NCBI GenBank assembly: GCA_019637435.1
Contig: JAHBVO010000001.1
Location: 1,860,001 to 1,924,000 of the forward strand
DNA from: Candidatus Obscuribacterales bacterium
GTDB taxonomy: Bacteria; Cyanobacteriota; Vampirovibrionia; Obscuribacterales; Obscuribacteraceae
Reading direction: 5' to 3'
Length of the DNA stretch: 64,000 bases
The notes under the pieces are model-generated. The model was given only the letters and a program-made list of their open reading frames with translations, had not been told where the DNA came from and did no database searches. Each line of letters starts with the position of its first letter. Within the stretch, counting starts at the first letter, position 1. The translations under genes were made by a program, and so were the position numbers. This document shows positions 46,536 to 54,228 of this stretch, in pieces.

Positions 46536-46894
46536 AAAGAAACAGTTTTGAACTCGCCAAATAGCATGGCGCGCTTGCGTTAGTATCGTATGTGGTGCCG
46601 AGCAGAGTTCCTTAGTTGCAGAAGTTCCTGTATTCCCGCCTTTTGTTTCGCCGTAACCAGGTGGCGCTGATTGCGCTCGATGGACTTGGTTCGTTGGTTG
46701 GGAATCGATTTAATGCTTAAGGCTTCACTAAAATCATACGTCAAGAGGTCGGAATCGCTGGTACCAACCTCATCTTGGGCAACTTTGCAAAAAAATGTGG
46801 TTTTAAACTGACCTTAACCTCAGATCGGAGAGGATGGTACCAACGAAAGAGAAGAAGAAAAGAATTAGACATCAGAAATCAGAAGGAAAGGGTC
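46536..46894. other. Intergenic stretch, no recognised feature
   Basis: About 360 bases between two small membrane-protein genes. No repeat, strong hairpin or credible frame was seen. Its right end carries the ribosome binding site of the 37-residue gene. Confidence 0.4.
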
Positions 46895-47008
46895 ATGGGT
46901 TATATAGAAGGTTTATTCATCGTTGCGGTCGCTACAGCGCTCTCCGTGTGGATTAACGATAAATTCGATATTGGCGGCGATTACGTCGAAATTACGCCCG
47001 AAGCCTAA
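46895..47008 (+). CDS. 37-residue membrane peptide
   Basis: ATG 46895 lies behind AGAAGGAAAGGG, a strong ribosome binding site, so translation is likely even though the product is tiny. It has one hydrophobic helix (YIEGLFIVAVATALSVWIND) and a short acidic tail (VEITPEA). A good rho-independent terminator follows 24 bases after the stop, so this is a complete transcription unit. Such short single-helix proteins often modulate larger membrane complexes. No family is recognised. Confidence 0.6.
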   Translation: MGYIEGLFIVAVATALSVWINDKFDIGGDYVEITPEA

Positions 47009-47031
47009 GCTTTAACCAAAATTGGGATCAG

Positions 47032-47076
47032 AACTCTTGCGTGCCAGTCAGTTGTGACGAACGCAGGAGTTTTTTG
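47032..47076 (+). terminator. Rho-independent terminator
   Basis: AACTCTTGCGT (47032-47042) pairs with ACGCAGGAGTT (47061-47071) across an 18-base loop, with one G-U pair, and a run of T follows. It ends the transcript of the 37-residue membrane peptide. Confidence 0.85.
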
Positions 47077-47170
47077 TCTTATGACCAAATATTGTCTATG
47101 TTGTCTATGACCAAATATTTTCTATGACCAAGTGTTGTCTATGACCTAAGTATTGTCTTTGACCATATAG
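47075..47170. repeat. Five short direct repeats of ~17-19 bp
   Basis: Variants of TGTCTATGACCAAATAT occur five times in a row, starting at about 47075, 47102, 47120, 47136 and 47154, directly after a terminator. They are too short and close for CRISPR and lie in no gene. They could be binding sites or a slippage product. Confidence 0.7.
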
Positions 47171-47438
47171 TCAAACCGTTGAGCGACCCCTCAAATTGTC
47201 TCGTTAGCTTAGTTCCCCCAATAAGGGACACAACGTTTCTTCAGGCTGTAACTCGATCATGGAGTGTAGGCGGCGTTTTCGGAGATTTCTGTTGCGAGAA
47301 AGTCCGTCCTGAAGCCTCGAAACCCAACAAAAACGTATCACCTATTAAGGGAACCAACCTAAGATGGCACAGCGAGATAGTCTTACGCGTCGAACCGAGA
47401 TGGCTCTGCGAGAGCAGTTGTCTCAGAGAGTTCAGCTA

Positions 47439-47510
47439 GAGCAGTCGTCTCTCGAACTGAGGCGGGTTCAGCGAGAGCAGTCGTCTCTCGAACTGAGGAG
47501 GGGTCAGCGA
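47439..47510 (+). repeat. Two 36-bp tandem repeats within a low-complexity frame
   Basis: The unit GAGCAGTCGTCTCTCGAACT (first 20 bases) occurs at 47439-47474 and again at 47475-47510 with a few changes. A 68-codon plus-strand frame (ATG 47364) crosses it and would encode a Gln/Arg/Leu/Ser-rich peptide with the doubled segment REQSSLELRR. Its ribosome binding site is poor, so I do not call a gene. The rest of 47171-47603 holds nothing else I recognise. Confidence 0.6.
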
Positions 47511-47603
47511 GATGTTCACGTTAGATTCGAGACGAGCAAACCTAATGTTTCTAAACCGATATCGGTTTAAGAACTTCTCGTCTAGTCGGTTAGATTGATG
47601 AGC

Positions 47604-48029
47604 TTACTTTTGACCGGTGGCGTTGACTAGCGTGTCAGTGATTGTTTCGCGCAAGACCTGGCTTGCGTCCTCAACTTCGGTAGTGAGGGCTTTTGCTTTG
47701 TCTTGACATTGTTGAAGTTTGATCTCGGCTCTCTCAAGAAATTTGTCGTCGGGGCGGCCACGGGACTTTGAGTACGCCTGATCTACAGCACGCAGTTGCA
47801 GCAATGCTTTTCGAAGATCCTTTTCGATTTCTCTTGAATACCTGGCGGATTCGAGAATATAAAAGCCGGTGCTGCCCTGACCAACTCGTAAATTCAAAAC
47901 CATTTTTTCCGCGCGGTCAGTTGACGGACCGCCAGCGTGTCCAGCGAGTGGCGCCGCCAGGCAAATGCCAAGCGCGATTGCGAGGTTTCTTTTAAATGAT
48001 TTTGATCCCAACATTCTTCTGTCGCCCAT
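47604..48029 (-). CDS. Small secreted helical protein, unknown
   Basis: The 141-residue product has a signal peptide (FKRNLAIALGICLAAPLAGH, cleaved near AGG). The mature part is helical and charged, probably a coiled coil (SREIEKDLRKALLQLRAVDQ, then RAEIKLQQCQDKAKALTTEV). No family is recognised. It is divergent from the TPR gene that follows, with ~125 bases between starts. Confidence 0.65.
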   Translation of the reverse strand: MGDRRMLGSKSFKRNLAIALGICLAAPLAGHAGGPSTDRAEKMVLNLRVGQGSTGFYILESARYSREIEKDLRKALLQLRAVDQAYSKSRGRPDDKFLERAEIKLQQCQDKAKALTTEVEDASQVLRETITDTLVNATGQK

Positions 48030-48153
48030 TCCTATTGACCTTTATGGTTGGAAGCCGGCACCTTGACCTGAGTGGGTGCGCTTCTCATGCTATCAATTTA
48101 CGCGTCGATTTTTGCCGGATGAACAATTTACAAGGTTCGCCGCGTGCAAGATA

Positions 48154-49845
48154 ATGTCTTCCATAAAACTGTCGGCGTCTAAAATGCTCTTATCAAGACC
48201 TTCTTACTCTTGTACGAAACCGTCTACAGCGGTATCACTTGCTGCGCGTTCGCGTCGGGCTGTGGCGGGAGCACTTGTTGCGCGTTCGCGTCGGGCTGTG
48301 GCGGGAGCACTTGTTGCGCGCTCGCTTCGGGCAAAAGCGGGAGCACCAGTTGCTTTCTCGCTTCGGGCTGTAGCAGGAGCACTAGTTGCTTGCTCGCTAC
48401 GGGTTGCGGCGGTAGCACTAGTCGCGCGTTCGCGTCGGGTTGGGGCGATCGCGCTTGTGGTCGCGTGTTCGCTACATTCTCTTCCGGCCTCGGCCGACGT
48501 CGGTTGGTCCAGTTCAGGGACAATGGCTCCGGCGGGATTCGGCGCAGATCAAATCGGCTCAGCAAACGACTCAAATCTCTCAAAGGGATTGGGCTCGAGT
48601 TCTGCAGCGTCTGGCACAAGGTCTACGAAAGGACCTGATCAGGGGTTCGAATTCGGTGCACCGGCGTCAATTGAATCAAATAAGGCTCCGGCAAGTCCGT
48701 ATGGGTTTAGCGCACAGTTCGACTCGATGAGTAGCCAAGATCTTCTGGCTTCTGGTCTCGATTTTGCGCAGCGCGGATTTTTGGAAGAGGCAATTATGAG
48801 GTTCAAAGTCGTGCTGGAGCGCGACCCTAACAACTTGTCTGCCAGAAATAACATTGCTGTTTGTCATAAAAGGCGGGGTGAAACCGACCAAGCCATCGAG
48901 CATTTGAAGAAGGCTGTTGCTCTGCGACCGGACCAGGCAGAACTTTATAACAATCTGGCGACGGCATACCTGGCTGCCGGACAATTCGACAATGCGCTCA
49001 ATGCCAGCTACAAAGCGTTGCACCTGCGACCGGTTTTTGCAGCGGCTCAATATAATCTCGGGCATCTCCTCGCTTTGCGCGGCGATCACGAGAATGCGGT
49101 CACTGCGTTTCAGGGTGCCATCAAAGCTAATCCAGGTGATAGCCTGTATCATCGAGACTTAGGCGACAGCCTTCGTTCACTTGCGCGGCATGAAGAGGCG
49201 TTGGTCGAATATGAGACTGCGATTCGAGAAGGCGACAAGTCCTCTGAGGCGAAATTTCGGGTCGCAAAAACTTTCGAAGCACTCAACAGATTGGATGAAG
49301 CCCGCACGACCCTGAATGAATTAGTCGACGCCCATCCTCGGGATACCGACTATTTGAACGCTCTGGGAGTGGTTTTGTGGAAATCTCACCACCTGGCTGA
49401 ATCTGTTTTCGTCCTGGAGAAGGCGCTTAAAATCGAGCCTAACTTCTATCGAGCACGCAACAATTTAGGCATAGCTCTCTATGATTTGAAGCGGTACGAC
49501 GAGGCTATCGAGGTTTGGCGGCAGGCACTGTTAATCAAACCTGATTATGCGCCGGCGCATTACAACCTGGCTACGGCCATGCTTCGAGTCGGGTTGACGC
49601 AGCAGGCGGCTGATGCGTTTCGGCGTTGTGTTGATGTAAATCCCGACGACGCGCTGGCTCACAACAATCTGGGTCTGGCTCTGATGAGTCTTGGTGAGTC
49701 TGACGAGGCTATAGAGGAGTGGCGCAGCGCGATTAAACTCAATCCGGACCTGGCGCAGGCTTACATCAACATCGGCAAAGCCTTGCACGCGCGCGGTTCT
49801 GCTAAACCTCTCGACTTCGATTCAGCTGCGAGACCCGATAGTTAA
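48154..49845 (+). CDS. TPR protein with a repeated signal-like N-terminus
   Basis: The 563-residue product (start ATG 48154; 48184 and GTG 48076 are alternatives) has an odd N-terminus. Six 12-residue units such as ARSRRAVAGALV follow one another and end in a signal-like tail (IALVVACSLHSLPASA-D). After a polar linker, residues ~195-550 form about ten TPR units (AEEAIMRFKVVLERDPNNLS, ALYDLKRYDEAIEVWRQALL), a protein-binding superhelix. It is probably exported. No enzyme domain is present, and partners are not visible from the context. Confidence 0.85.
   Translation: MSSIKLSASKMLLSRPSYSCTKPSTAVSLAARSRRAVAGALVARSRRAVAGALVARSLRAKAGAPVAFSLRAVAGALVACSLRVAAVALVARSRRVGAIALVVACSLHSLPASADVGWSSSGTMAPAGFGADQIGSANDSNLSKGLGSSSAASGTRSTKGPDQGFEFGAPASIESNKAPASPYGFSAQFDSMSSQDLLASGLDFAQRGFLEEAIMRFKVVLERDPNNLSARNNIAVCHKRRGETDQAIEHLKKAVALRPDQAELYNNLATAYLAAGQFDNALNASYKALHLRPVFAAAQYNLGHLLALRGDHENAVTAFQGAIKANPGDSLYHRDLGDSLRSLARHEEALVEYETAIREGDKSSEAKFRVAKTFEALNRLDEARTTLNELVDAHPRDTDYLNALGVVLWKSHHLAESVFVLEKALKIEPNFYRARNNLGIALYDLKRYDEAIEVWRQALLIKPDYAPAHYNLATAMLRVGLTQQAADAFRRCVDVNPDDALAHNNLGLALMSLGESDEAIEEWRSAIKLNPDLAQAYINIGKALHARGSAKPLDFDSAARPDS
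48244..48459 (+). repeat. Six 36-bp tandem repeats at the start of the TPR gene
   Basis: Units begin at 48244, 48280, 48316, 48352, 48388 and 48424. The first two are identical and the others diverge, encoding ARSRRAVAGALV, ARSLRAKAGAPV, AFSLRAVAGALV, ACSLRVAAVALV and ARSRRVGAIALV. Since 36 is a multiple of three, copy-number changes keep the frame. Confidence 0.9.
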
Positions 49846-49934
49846 GGCTCATAGCTGAGACGGAGCACATGAAGGAAGACTGCCGCCTGAGCTAGAATTA
49901 GTTAACTTGCAACCTTTTGTCGAGCGGTCGAGCT

Positions 49935-50549
49935 ATGGAACCAGGTCTATTCAAATTTGATTTCCACGCTACGGTTAATGCCGTTGGCCACGCCCTTATT
50001 GCAGTCGTTTGCCGCATGTTGTTCGACTTTGCGATGGTCGGACTGGGAATTGCTGCGATTGTCGCCACATGCGCGTTTGTACTCGGACAAAAGAAACACA
50101 GATTTGAGAAGCCTCTTTATTCAGTAGCCAAACGCCTTTCTATGGTTTGCGCCGCGATTTCCATTCCAGGCTGGGTGCACTTCTTAGTAGCAGGACACTT
50201 TCCGGAAAGCGGCGTCTACAGCTGGTTTATTCTAGGCGACGTTGTGTTGTGGAGCATGGTGACAATATATTTGTGCGCCGAAGAAATGAATCACAGCTGG
50301 TATGACAAAGGAAACACGCCAAAGGAAATAGGCGAGGTCGAAGCTGAGAACGAAGTAGAGAGCAGTTCGAAACCGTTTGAACCCGCTCGTACGCCGGCTA
50401 CTAAGGTCTCTACCGAAAAGACTCTGGATGAGAACATGCCGACGATTGATGCGGCAAAGGAAAAGTCCGAATCTTCCACAAAAGCTTCGGAACAAGTTGA
50501 CGCACGCGAGCATCTTCCAGAGTCGGTGCGAGAACCGGCTAACCGCTAG
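49935..50549 (+). CDS. Three-pass membrane protein with acidic tail
   Basis: The 204-residue product has three hydrophobic helices: ~25-47 (MLFDFAMVGLGIAAIVATCA), ~68-85 (MVCAAISIPGWVHFLVAG) and ~92-112 (WFILGDVVLWSMVTIYL). A hydrophilic Glu/Lys/Ser-rich tail of ~90 residues follows. I start at ATG 49935, since the TTG at 49917 lacks support. The tail has no motif and may be disordered. No family is recognised. Confidence 0.65.
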   Translation: MEPGLFKFDFHATVNAVGHALIAVVCRMLFDFAMVGLGIAAIVATCAFVLGQKKHRFEKPLYSVAKRLSMVCAAISIPGWVHFLVAGHFPESGVYSWFILGDVVLWSMVTIYLCAEEMNHSWYDKGNTPKEIGEVEAENEVESSSKPFEPARTPATKVSTEKTLDENMPTIDAAKEKSESSTKASEQVDAREHLPESVREPANR

Positions 50550-50617
50550 TTAGCTATAATGGAATCAGAAACCGTCGTCAGAATCTGAACGCTTCTCTCA
50601 AAGGATTTGTGAGCCGC

Positions 50618-51259
50618 ATGAAAAAGCAATTGGCTTTCACGCTCGTAGTTAGCTGCTCTCTGGTATCGCCAGCAGTGGCACAAGTTGGCGGGGGAGCAGC
50701 GCCGGTAAGAACATCGGTTCCGGCCAGCCCACCTGTTAATACAGGAGTCGGTGGCGTGTACGGCTATGGTTATAATCCCTATCAAACAACGACGGGCTTC
50801 TATAATCCGAATGTAGGGAATATCAATTATCCCGCGTTCGGCACACCGGTGAATACTGGTGGCAGTTATTATCATGTACCGAGTGGAAACGCGAACTTGC
50901 CGATGTGGAAAGCGCCATCAGGCTACTACTACCCGTGGTGCCCACGTCCCACAGGTTTTGCCTACGCGTATCCGATGCCGGTTCTTGTGATCGAGAACAG
51001 AACGCAGCCGGCGCCCGCCCTACCGCCGCTGTCGACCATGATGTCCGATATGGAAAAGTTTCTCGGTGATTCTAAAAAGGACGGCAAAATCACTGACCGT
51101 GATTACACTAACATGTTGCAGCGCGTCAAAGATTTGAAGTCCAAGGAGCGCACTATGCGCATCGCCGCTGGTGGAACTCTCGATCCGGGTGATGAAACGC
51201 AATTGCGAGCCGACCTGGATAAGGTCGGGAGCGAATTGACCTGGAGACTCAACAGATAA
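50618..51259 (+). CDS. Secreted Gly/Tyr/Pro-rich protein with an EF-hand-like loop
   Basis: The 213-residue product has a signal peptide (KKQLAFTLVVSCSLVSPAVA). The mature N-terminal ~110 residues are low-complexity, rich in Gly, Tyr, Pro and Asn (GVYGYGYNPYQTTTGFYNPN). The C-terminal ~75 residues are helical and contain DSKKDGKITDRD, which matches EF-hand loop positions 1, 5, 6, 8 and 12 but lacks the usual Asp at position 3. Calcium binding is therefore possible but unproven. The start is ATG 50618, with AAAGGA ~13 bases upstream. Confidence 0.7.
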   Translation: MKKQLAFTLVVSCSLVSPAVAQVGGGAAPVRTSVPASPPVNTGVGGVYGYGYNPYQTTTGFYNPNVGNINYPAFGTPVNTGGSYYHVPSGNANLPMWKAPSGYYYPWCPRPTGFAYAYPMPVLVIENRTQPAPALPPLSTMMSDMEKFLGDSKKDGKITDRDYTNMLQRVKDLKSKERTMRIAAGGTLDPGDETQLRADLDKVGSELTWRLNR

Positions 51260-51416
51260 GGCTAGACGTTCAAAAGCCAGAAGTAGGATCTAAACGTTTA
51301 GACCGTGCGCCTTACCTGCTGTCGGTTTTAAGTTCCTAAATCTGCTCCATCTAAATTTCAGAAACGGTGAGTCTTAGCTGTGAGACAATACTGTTCGCTT
51401 GAAATTGGAGGATGTT

Positions 51417-52346
51417 ATGCGCTTGAGTCCCGTCAGAGGAGCCCTTGTGGCTGCTGCGATTTGCGTTGGTGGTCTTTCTTCAGGTATGGGTGTAGCGTTT
51501 GCCTTCGATGCTTCTGCGGAAGCACAAACCGCTGGCGGTGGCGCTCCTGATGAGTTTCTTAAGACCTACTATGCCGCGATGACCAAGGCGACCGGACCGA
51601 AAGACATCGAGCCGTTTATGGCTAAAGTGGTCAAGGAAAAAATGAAGCCCATCCCTGAAGAGGCTGCACTCGGACCGTTCTTCGCCGCGATGATTCACGA
51701 AACACATCCTGCTGAGGTCAAAATTGACAGCAAAAAAGAGGATGGTGGTCGCGTTCTCTATGATCTATCTCCGGTCAGCGTTCCAAAAGCTTGTGCTGAC
51801 ATGGCTAAAGACAAGAGCTTCAGCATGAAGGGCAGTGCCGTTTTAGTTAAAGAAGATGGTCTTTGGAAAGTCTATAAAGACTATTGGGTGGCGGAGTCAA
51901 AGAACTCTGACGGCAATATGCGTATGGCGTTCGGCACAGATCCGGATAAGAAAGACGATAAAACTGAAGCCGGCTCGTCGGGTGATTCGCCGGCAGGCGG
52001 TGCGGAGAAGGCTGACTACTCTGACACTCTGCGTGATTATTTGATGTCGAAGTTCAAACATGATGGCAGTGGAAAGCAGATCTATATAGCTTTGAAAGTT
52101 GGTGCTGACGGAACCGTCAGCGAGTTGAACGTCGGTGGTGAGAAGTCACAAAAAGACGCGGAAGACAAAGTCAAAGCATTATTTGCTTCGGTGCAGCCAC
52201 TACCCGCGCTACCAGCAGACATGGCAAGCAAGCCGTATGCCTGGATGATGTTCGACTGGCAAGATAACGGTGGCATCTGCATCTCCGGTCCCTATTTTCA
52301 GGAAAACACACCCGATTGGATCATCAAGAAGATGAGTTCCAAATAG
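51417..52346 (+). CDS. Secreted protein with a TonB-C-like end
   Basis: The 309-residue product has an export signal (VRGALVAAAICVGGLSSGMG) and starts at ATG 51417, five bases after a GGAGG ribosome binding site. The first mature domain (~40-165) fits an NTF2-like or DUF4878-like fold: FLKTYYAAMTKATGPKDIE, then strands ending LWKVYKDYWV. After a Gly/Ser linker, the C-terminal ~95 residues (LRDYLMSKFKHD, IYIALKVGADGTVSELNV) recall the TonB C-terminal domain. No membrane anchor is seen apart from the signal. The function is unknown. Confidence 0.7.
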   Translation: MRLSPVRGALVAAAICVGGLSSGMGVAFAFDASAEAQTAGGGAPDEFLKTYYAAMTKATGPKDIEPFMAKVVKEKMKPIPEEAALGPFFAAMIHETHPAEVKIDSKKEDGGRVLYDLSPVSVPKACADMAKDKSFSMKGSAVLVKEDGLWKVYKDYWVAESKNSDGNMRMAFGTDPDKKDDKTEAGSSGDSPAGGAEKADYSDTLRDYLMSKFKHDGSGKQIYIALKVGADGTVSELNVGGEKSQKDAEDKVKALFASVQPLPALPADMASKPYAWMMFDWQDNGGICISGPYFQENTPDWIIKKMSSK

Positions 52347-52457
52347 CTGATTCGGTTTTAAATGTGGTCGGGTTCTAAATCTGGATGGGTTTAGAAACTG
52401 ATTTGGTTTAAAAAATTGATTGGGTTTTAAGAACAGATGTTCTGAAGGAGTCGGCAA
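52347..52457. repeat. Imperfect short repeats between convergent genes
   Basis: About five variants of TGATTGGGTTTTAAA-like sequence (CTGATTCGGTTTTAAAT, CGGGTTCTAAATCTGG, TGGGTTTAGAAACTGA, TTGGTTTAAAAAATTGA) follow one another at ~20-base spacing, filling the gap before the 3' end of tmk. No hairpin terminator was found. Confidence 0.55.
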
Positions 52458-53150
52458 CTAAAGCAAATTGAGCTTGTGCTTGGAACCTAACTTGGTCGTG
52501 AGAATCTTCATGAATTGCTCCTGCACCGTAGTTAGTGGCTTGGCTGCATCGAGAATTCTCCAGCGTTCCGGCTCTGCTTCTGCCAGCGCGAGGTATCCGC
52601 TGCGAACTCTTTTGTGAAAGTCTATGGCTTCGCGCTCAATCCGATCTTCTGCGCCGGGGTGCAATCGCGAGAGCCCATCCTCGCTTTGAATGTCGAACAG
52701 AATAGTCATCAGCGGTCTCAAGCCACCGGTCGAGAGTTCGTTCAAATCCTTGATCAGCTTAATATCGATGTTGCGCCCGTATCCCTGATAGGCGATGCTC
52801 GAATCGACGAAACGATCGCAAAGCACCAGTTTGCCAGCTTCGAGGGCGGGTCGAATAACTTCCGCGACGTGCTGCGCGCGGTCCGCCTGGTAGAGCAGCA
52901 GCTCCGCCATGGGCGCGACTTCCATTCCTGGCGTGAGCAAAATGCGTCGAACCTGCTTTCCAAGCGGTGTGCCACCCGGGTCTCGAGTGACTACGTGAGG
53001 CACATCCAGGTTGGTGAGCGCCTTCGACAACAACTTGACCTGTGTCGTTTTGCCGGCTCCCTCCGGACCTTCCAGCGTTATGAACGTGCCCGGATATGTG
53101 TCGTTCAATTCAGCAGTGCGTTCAGCTTTTCTTTTAGTGTCGGCCGGCAA
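52458..53150 (-). CDS. tmk: Thymidylate kinase
   Basis: The 230-residue product phosphorylates dTMP to dTDP. Motifs are the Walker A GPEGAGKTT (~28), the substrate motif CDRFVDSSIAYQG (~110) and the lid region DRIEREAIDFHKRV (~168). The N-terminus is ~18 residues longer than usual (ADTKRKAERTAELNDTYPG), and its first 46 bases overlap the end of the upstream TPR/thioredoxin gene. The true start may therefore lie a little inside. The overlap suggests both genes are read from one transcript. Confidence 0.95.
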   Translation of the reverse strand: MPADTKRKAERTAELNDTYPGTFITLEGPEGAGKTTQVKLLSKALTNLDVPHVVTRDPGGTPLGKQVRRILLTPGMEVAPMAELLLYQADRAQHVAEVIRPALEAGKLVLCDRFVDSSIAYQGYGRNIDIKLIKDLNELSTGGLRPLMTILFDIQSEDGLSRLHPGAEDRIEREAIDFHKRVRSGYLALAEAEPERWRILDAAKPLTTVQEQFMKILTTKLGSKHKLNLL

Positions 53151-53911
53151 TCTAAAAAATCCTCCATACGATCGACGCTTTGCCCCTCTTTGTTGAGGAA
53201 GACGGCGATCGGCGCATCCTCGATATTGTACTTCTCCAGCAGCGGTTTGTTTTTGCTGTCTTCAAATCTATATTTTTCGAAGCGGATTCTGCCCTGATAG
53301 GCGCGCTCTAAATCTTTATAAACTGCCTGGAGCTCGTTACTCGTGGCATCATCGCTCAGCACCATGATCATGGTGCCTCGAGGTGCATCCACTGCCAGAG
53401 TCGGTTTTGAGTTCGAGCTGGTTGGCTCAGGCGCATTTCGATTGGTTGACGAAGATTGCTTCGCGTCTCCCGGGGACGGTTTCGCGGCAACGGCGATCGG
53501 TTTAGAACCGCCCAGAGCAGCCAAACCAGCATGTGCTCGCTTAGCAACTTCCGCATTCGGTCCGGTAGCAGCCAGCACGTACTCTGCACGAGCGGCGGCG
53601 GTGTTGTTCAGGTAGTGCATAGCCAGTGCCCGATAGTAGTGGGCGGTTTGATTCTCCGGGTGTCGAGAGATTATCCTGTCCACATAGATCATGACATTTA
53701 AATATCTCTTGGCGCTCAACTCTGTCTGCGCAAGCCTCAGCAGCGATTCGGTCTCCTGATCATTTGAAGCTTTTGGCGTCTCATCTTTGGCTAAACCGTT
53801 ATCGCTTGCCGCGAACGTAAGTAGGAAGAGTAACGCGAGCAACGTTGCGCCTCGTTTATGAGACGTCGAAAACGGCTTATTATCTTGATTCCAGCAAGTC
53901 TTTCCAGGCAT
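53105..53911 (-). CDS. Secreted TPR plus thioredoxin-fold protein, no CxxC
   Basis: The 268-residue product has a signal peptide (ATLLALLFLLTFAASDNGLA), so I start at ATG 53911. Residues ~60-130 form two TPR units (AQTELSAKRYLNVMIYVDRI, YRALAMHYLNNTAAARAEYV). After a Ser/Pro-rich linker, ~180-265 fits a thioredoxin fold: a strand (GTMIMVLSD), a helix, then YRFEDSKNKPLLEKYNIEDA, with cis-Pro in DAPIAVFLNKEG. The CxxC active site is replaced by DDAT, so redox activity is unlikely. It ends inside tmk. Confidence 0.75.
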   Translation of the reverse strand: MPGKTCWNQDNKPFSTSHKRGATLLALLFLLTFAASDNGLAKDETPKASNDQETESLLRLAQTELSAKRYLNVMIYVDRIISRHPENQTAHYYRALAMHYLNNTAAARAEYVLAATGPNAEVAKRAHAGLAALGGSKPIAVAAKPSPGDAKQSSSTNRNAPEPTSSNSKPTLAVDAPRGTMIMVLSDDATSNELQAVYKDLERAYQGRIRFEKYRFEDSKNKPLLEKYNIEDAPIAVFLNKEGQSVDRMEDFLDCRPTLKEKLNALLN

Positions 53912-54228
53912 GTTCGTATCCTTGAGGCGGCTAGCCATGCGCAGACAATTGATGCAGTCGAGCAATATTGTCCATCTTCTTGCGCCATTTTTCCATCATG
54001 GCGAGGCTCGTGCGATGCACTCGCCGTGCTATCATTAGCGACCTTAACGGGAATCAAGATTTGCTGTCGCATCACTTGTAATCTCGTTGACGGCTGAACG
54101 GTTTCAATGAGCGGGTCCACTGACTGATGGACGCCTGCTGTCTCGTTTGGAAACCTCAGCTTAGCGTGTGGCAATACACGCGACCGATGAATCTGTGTAG
54201 AACGACTTTTGGAGCGAGGTTAGAGGCA

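Noticed and set aside
47179..47439. 86-codon plus-strand frame
   Set aside because: Atypical composition, no ribosome binding site, and it runs into a low-complexity repeat.
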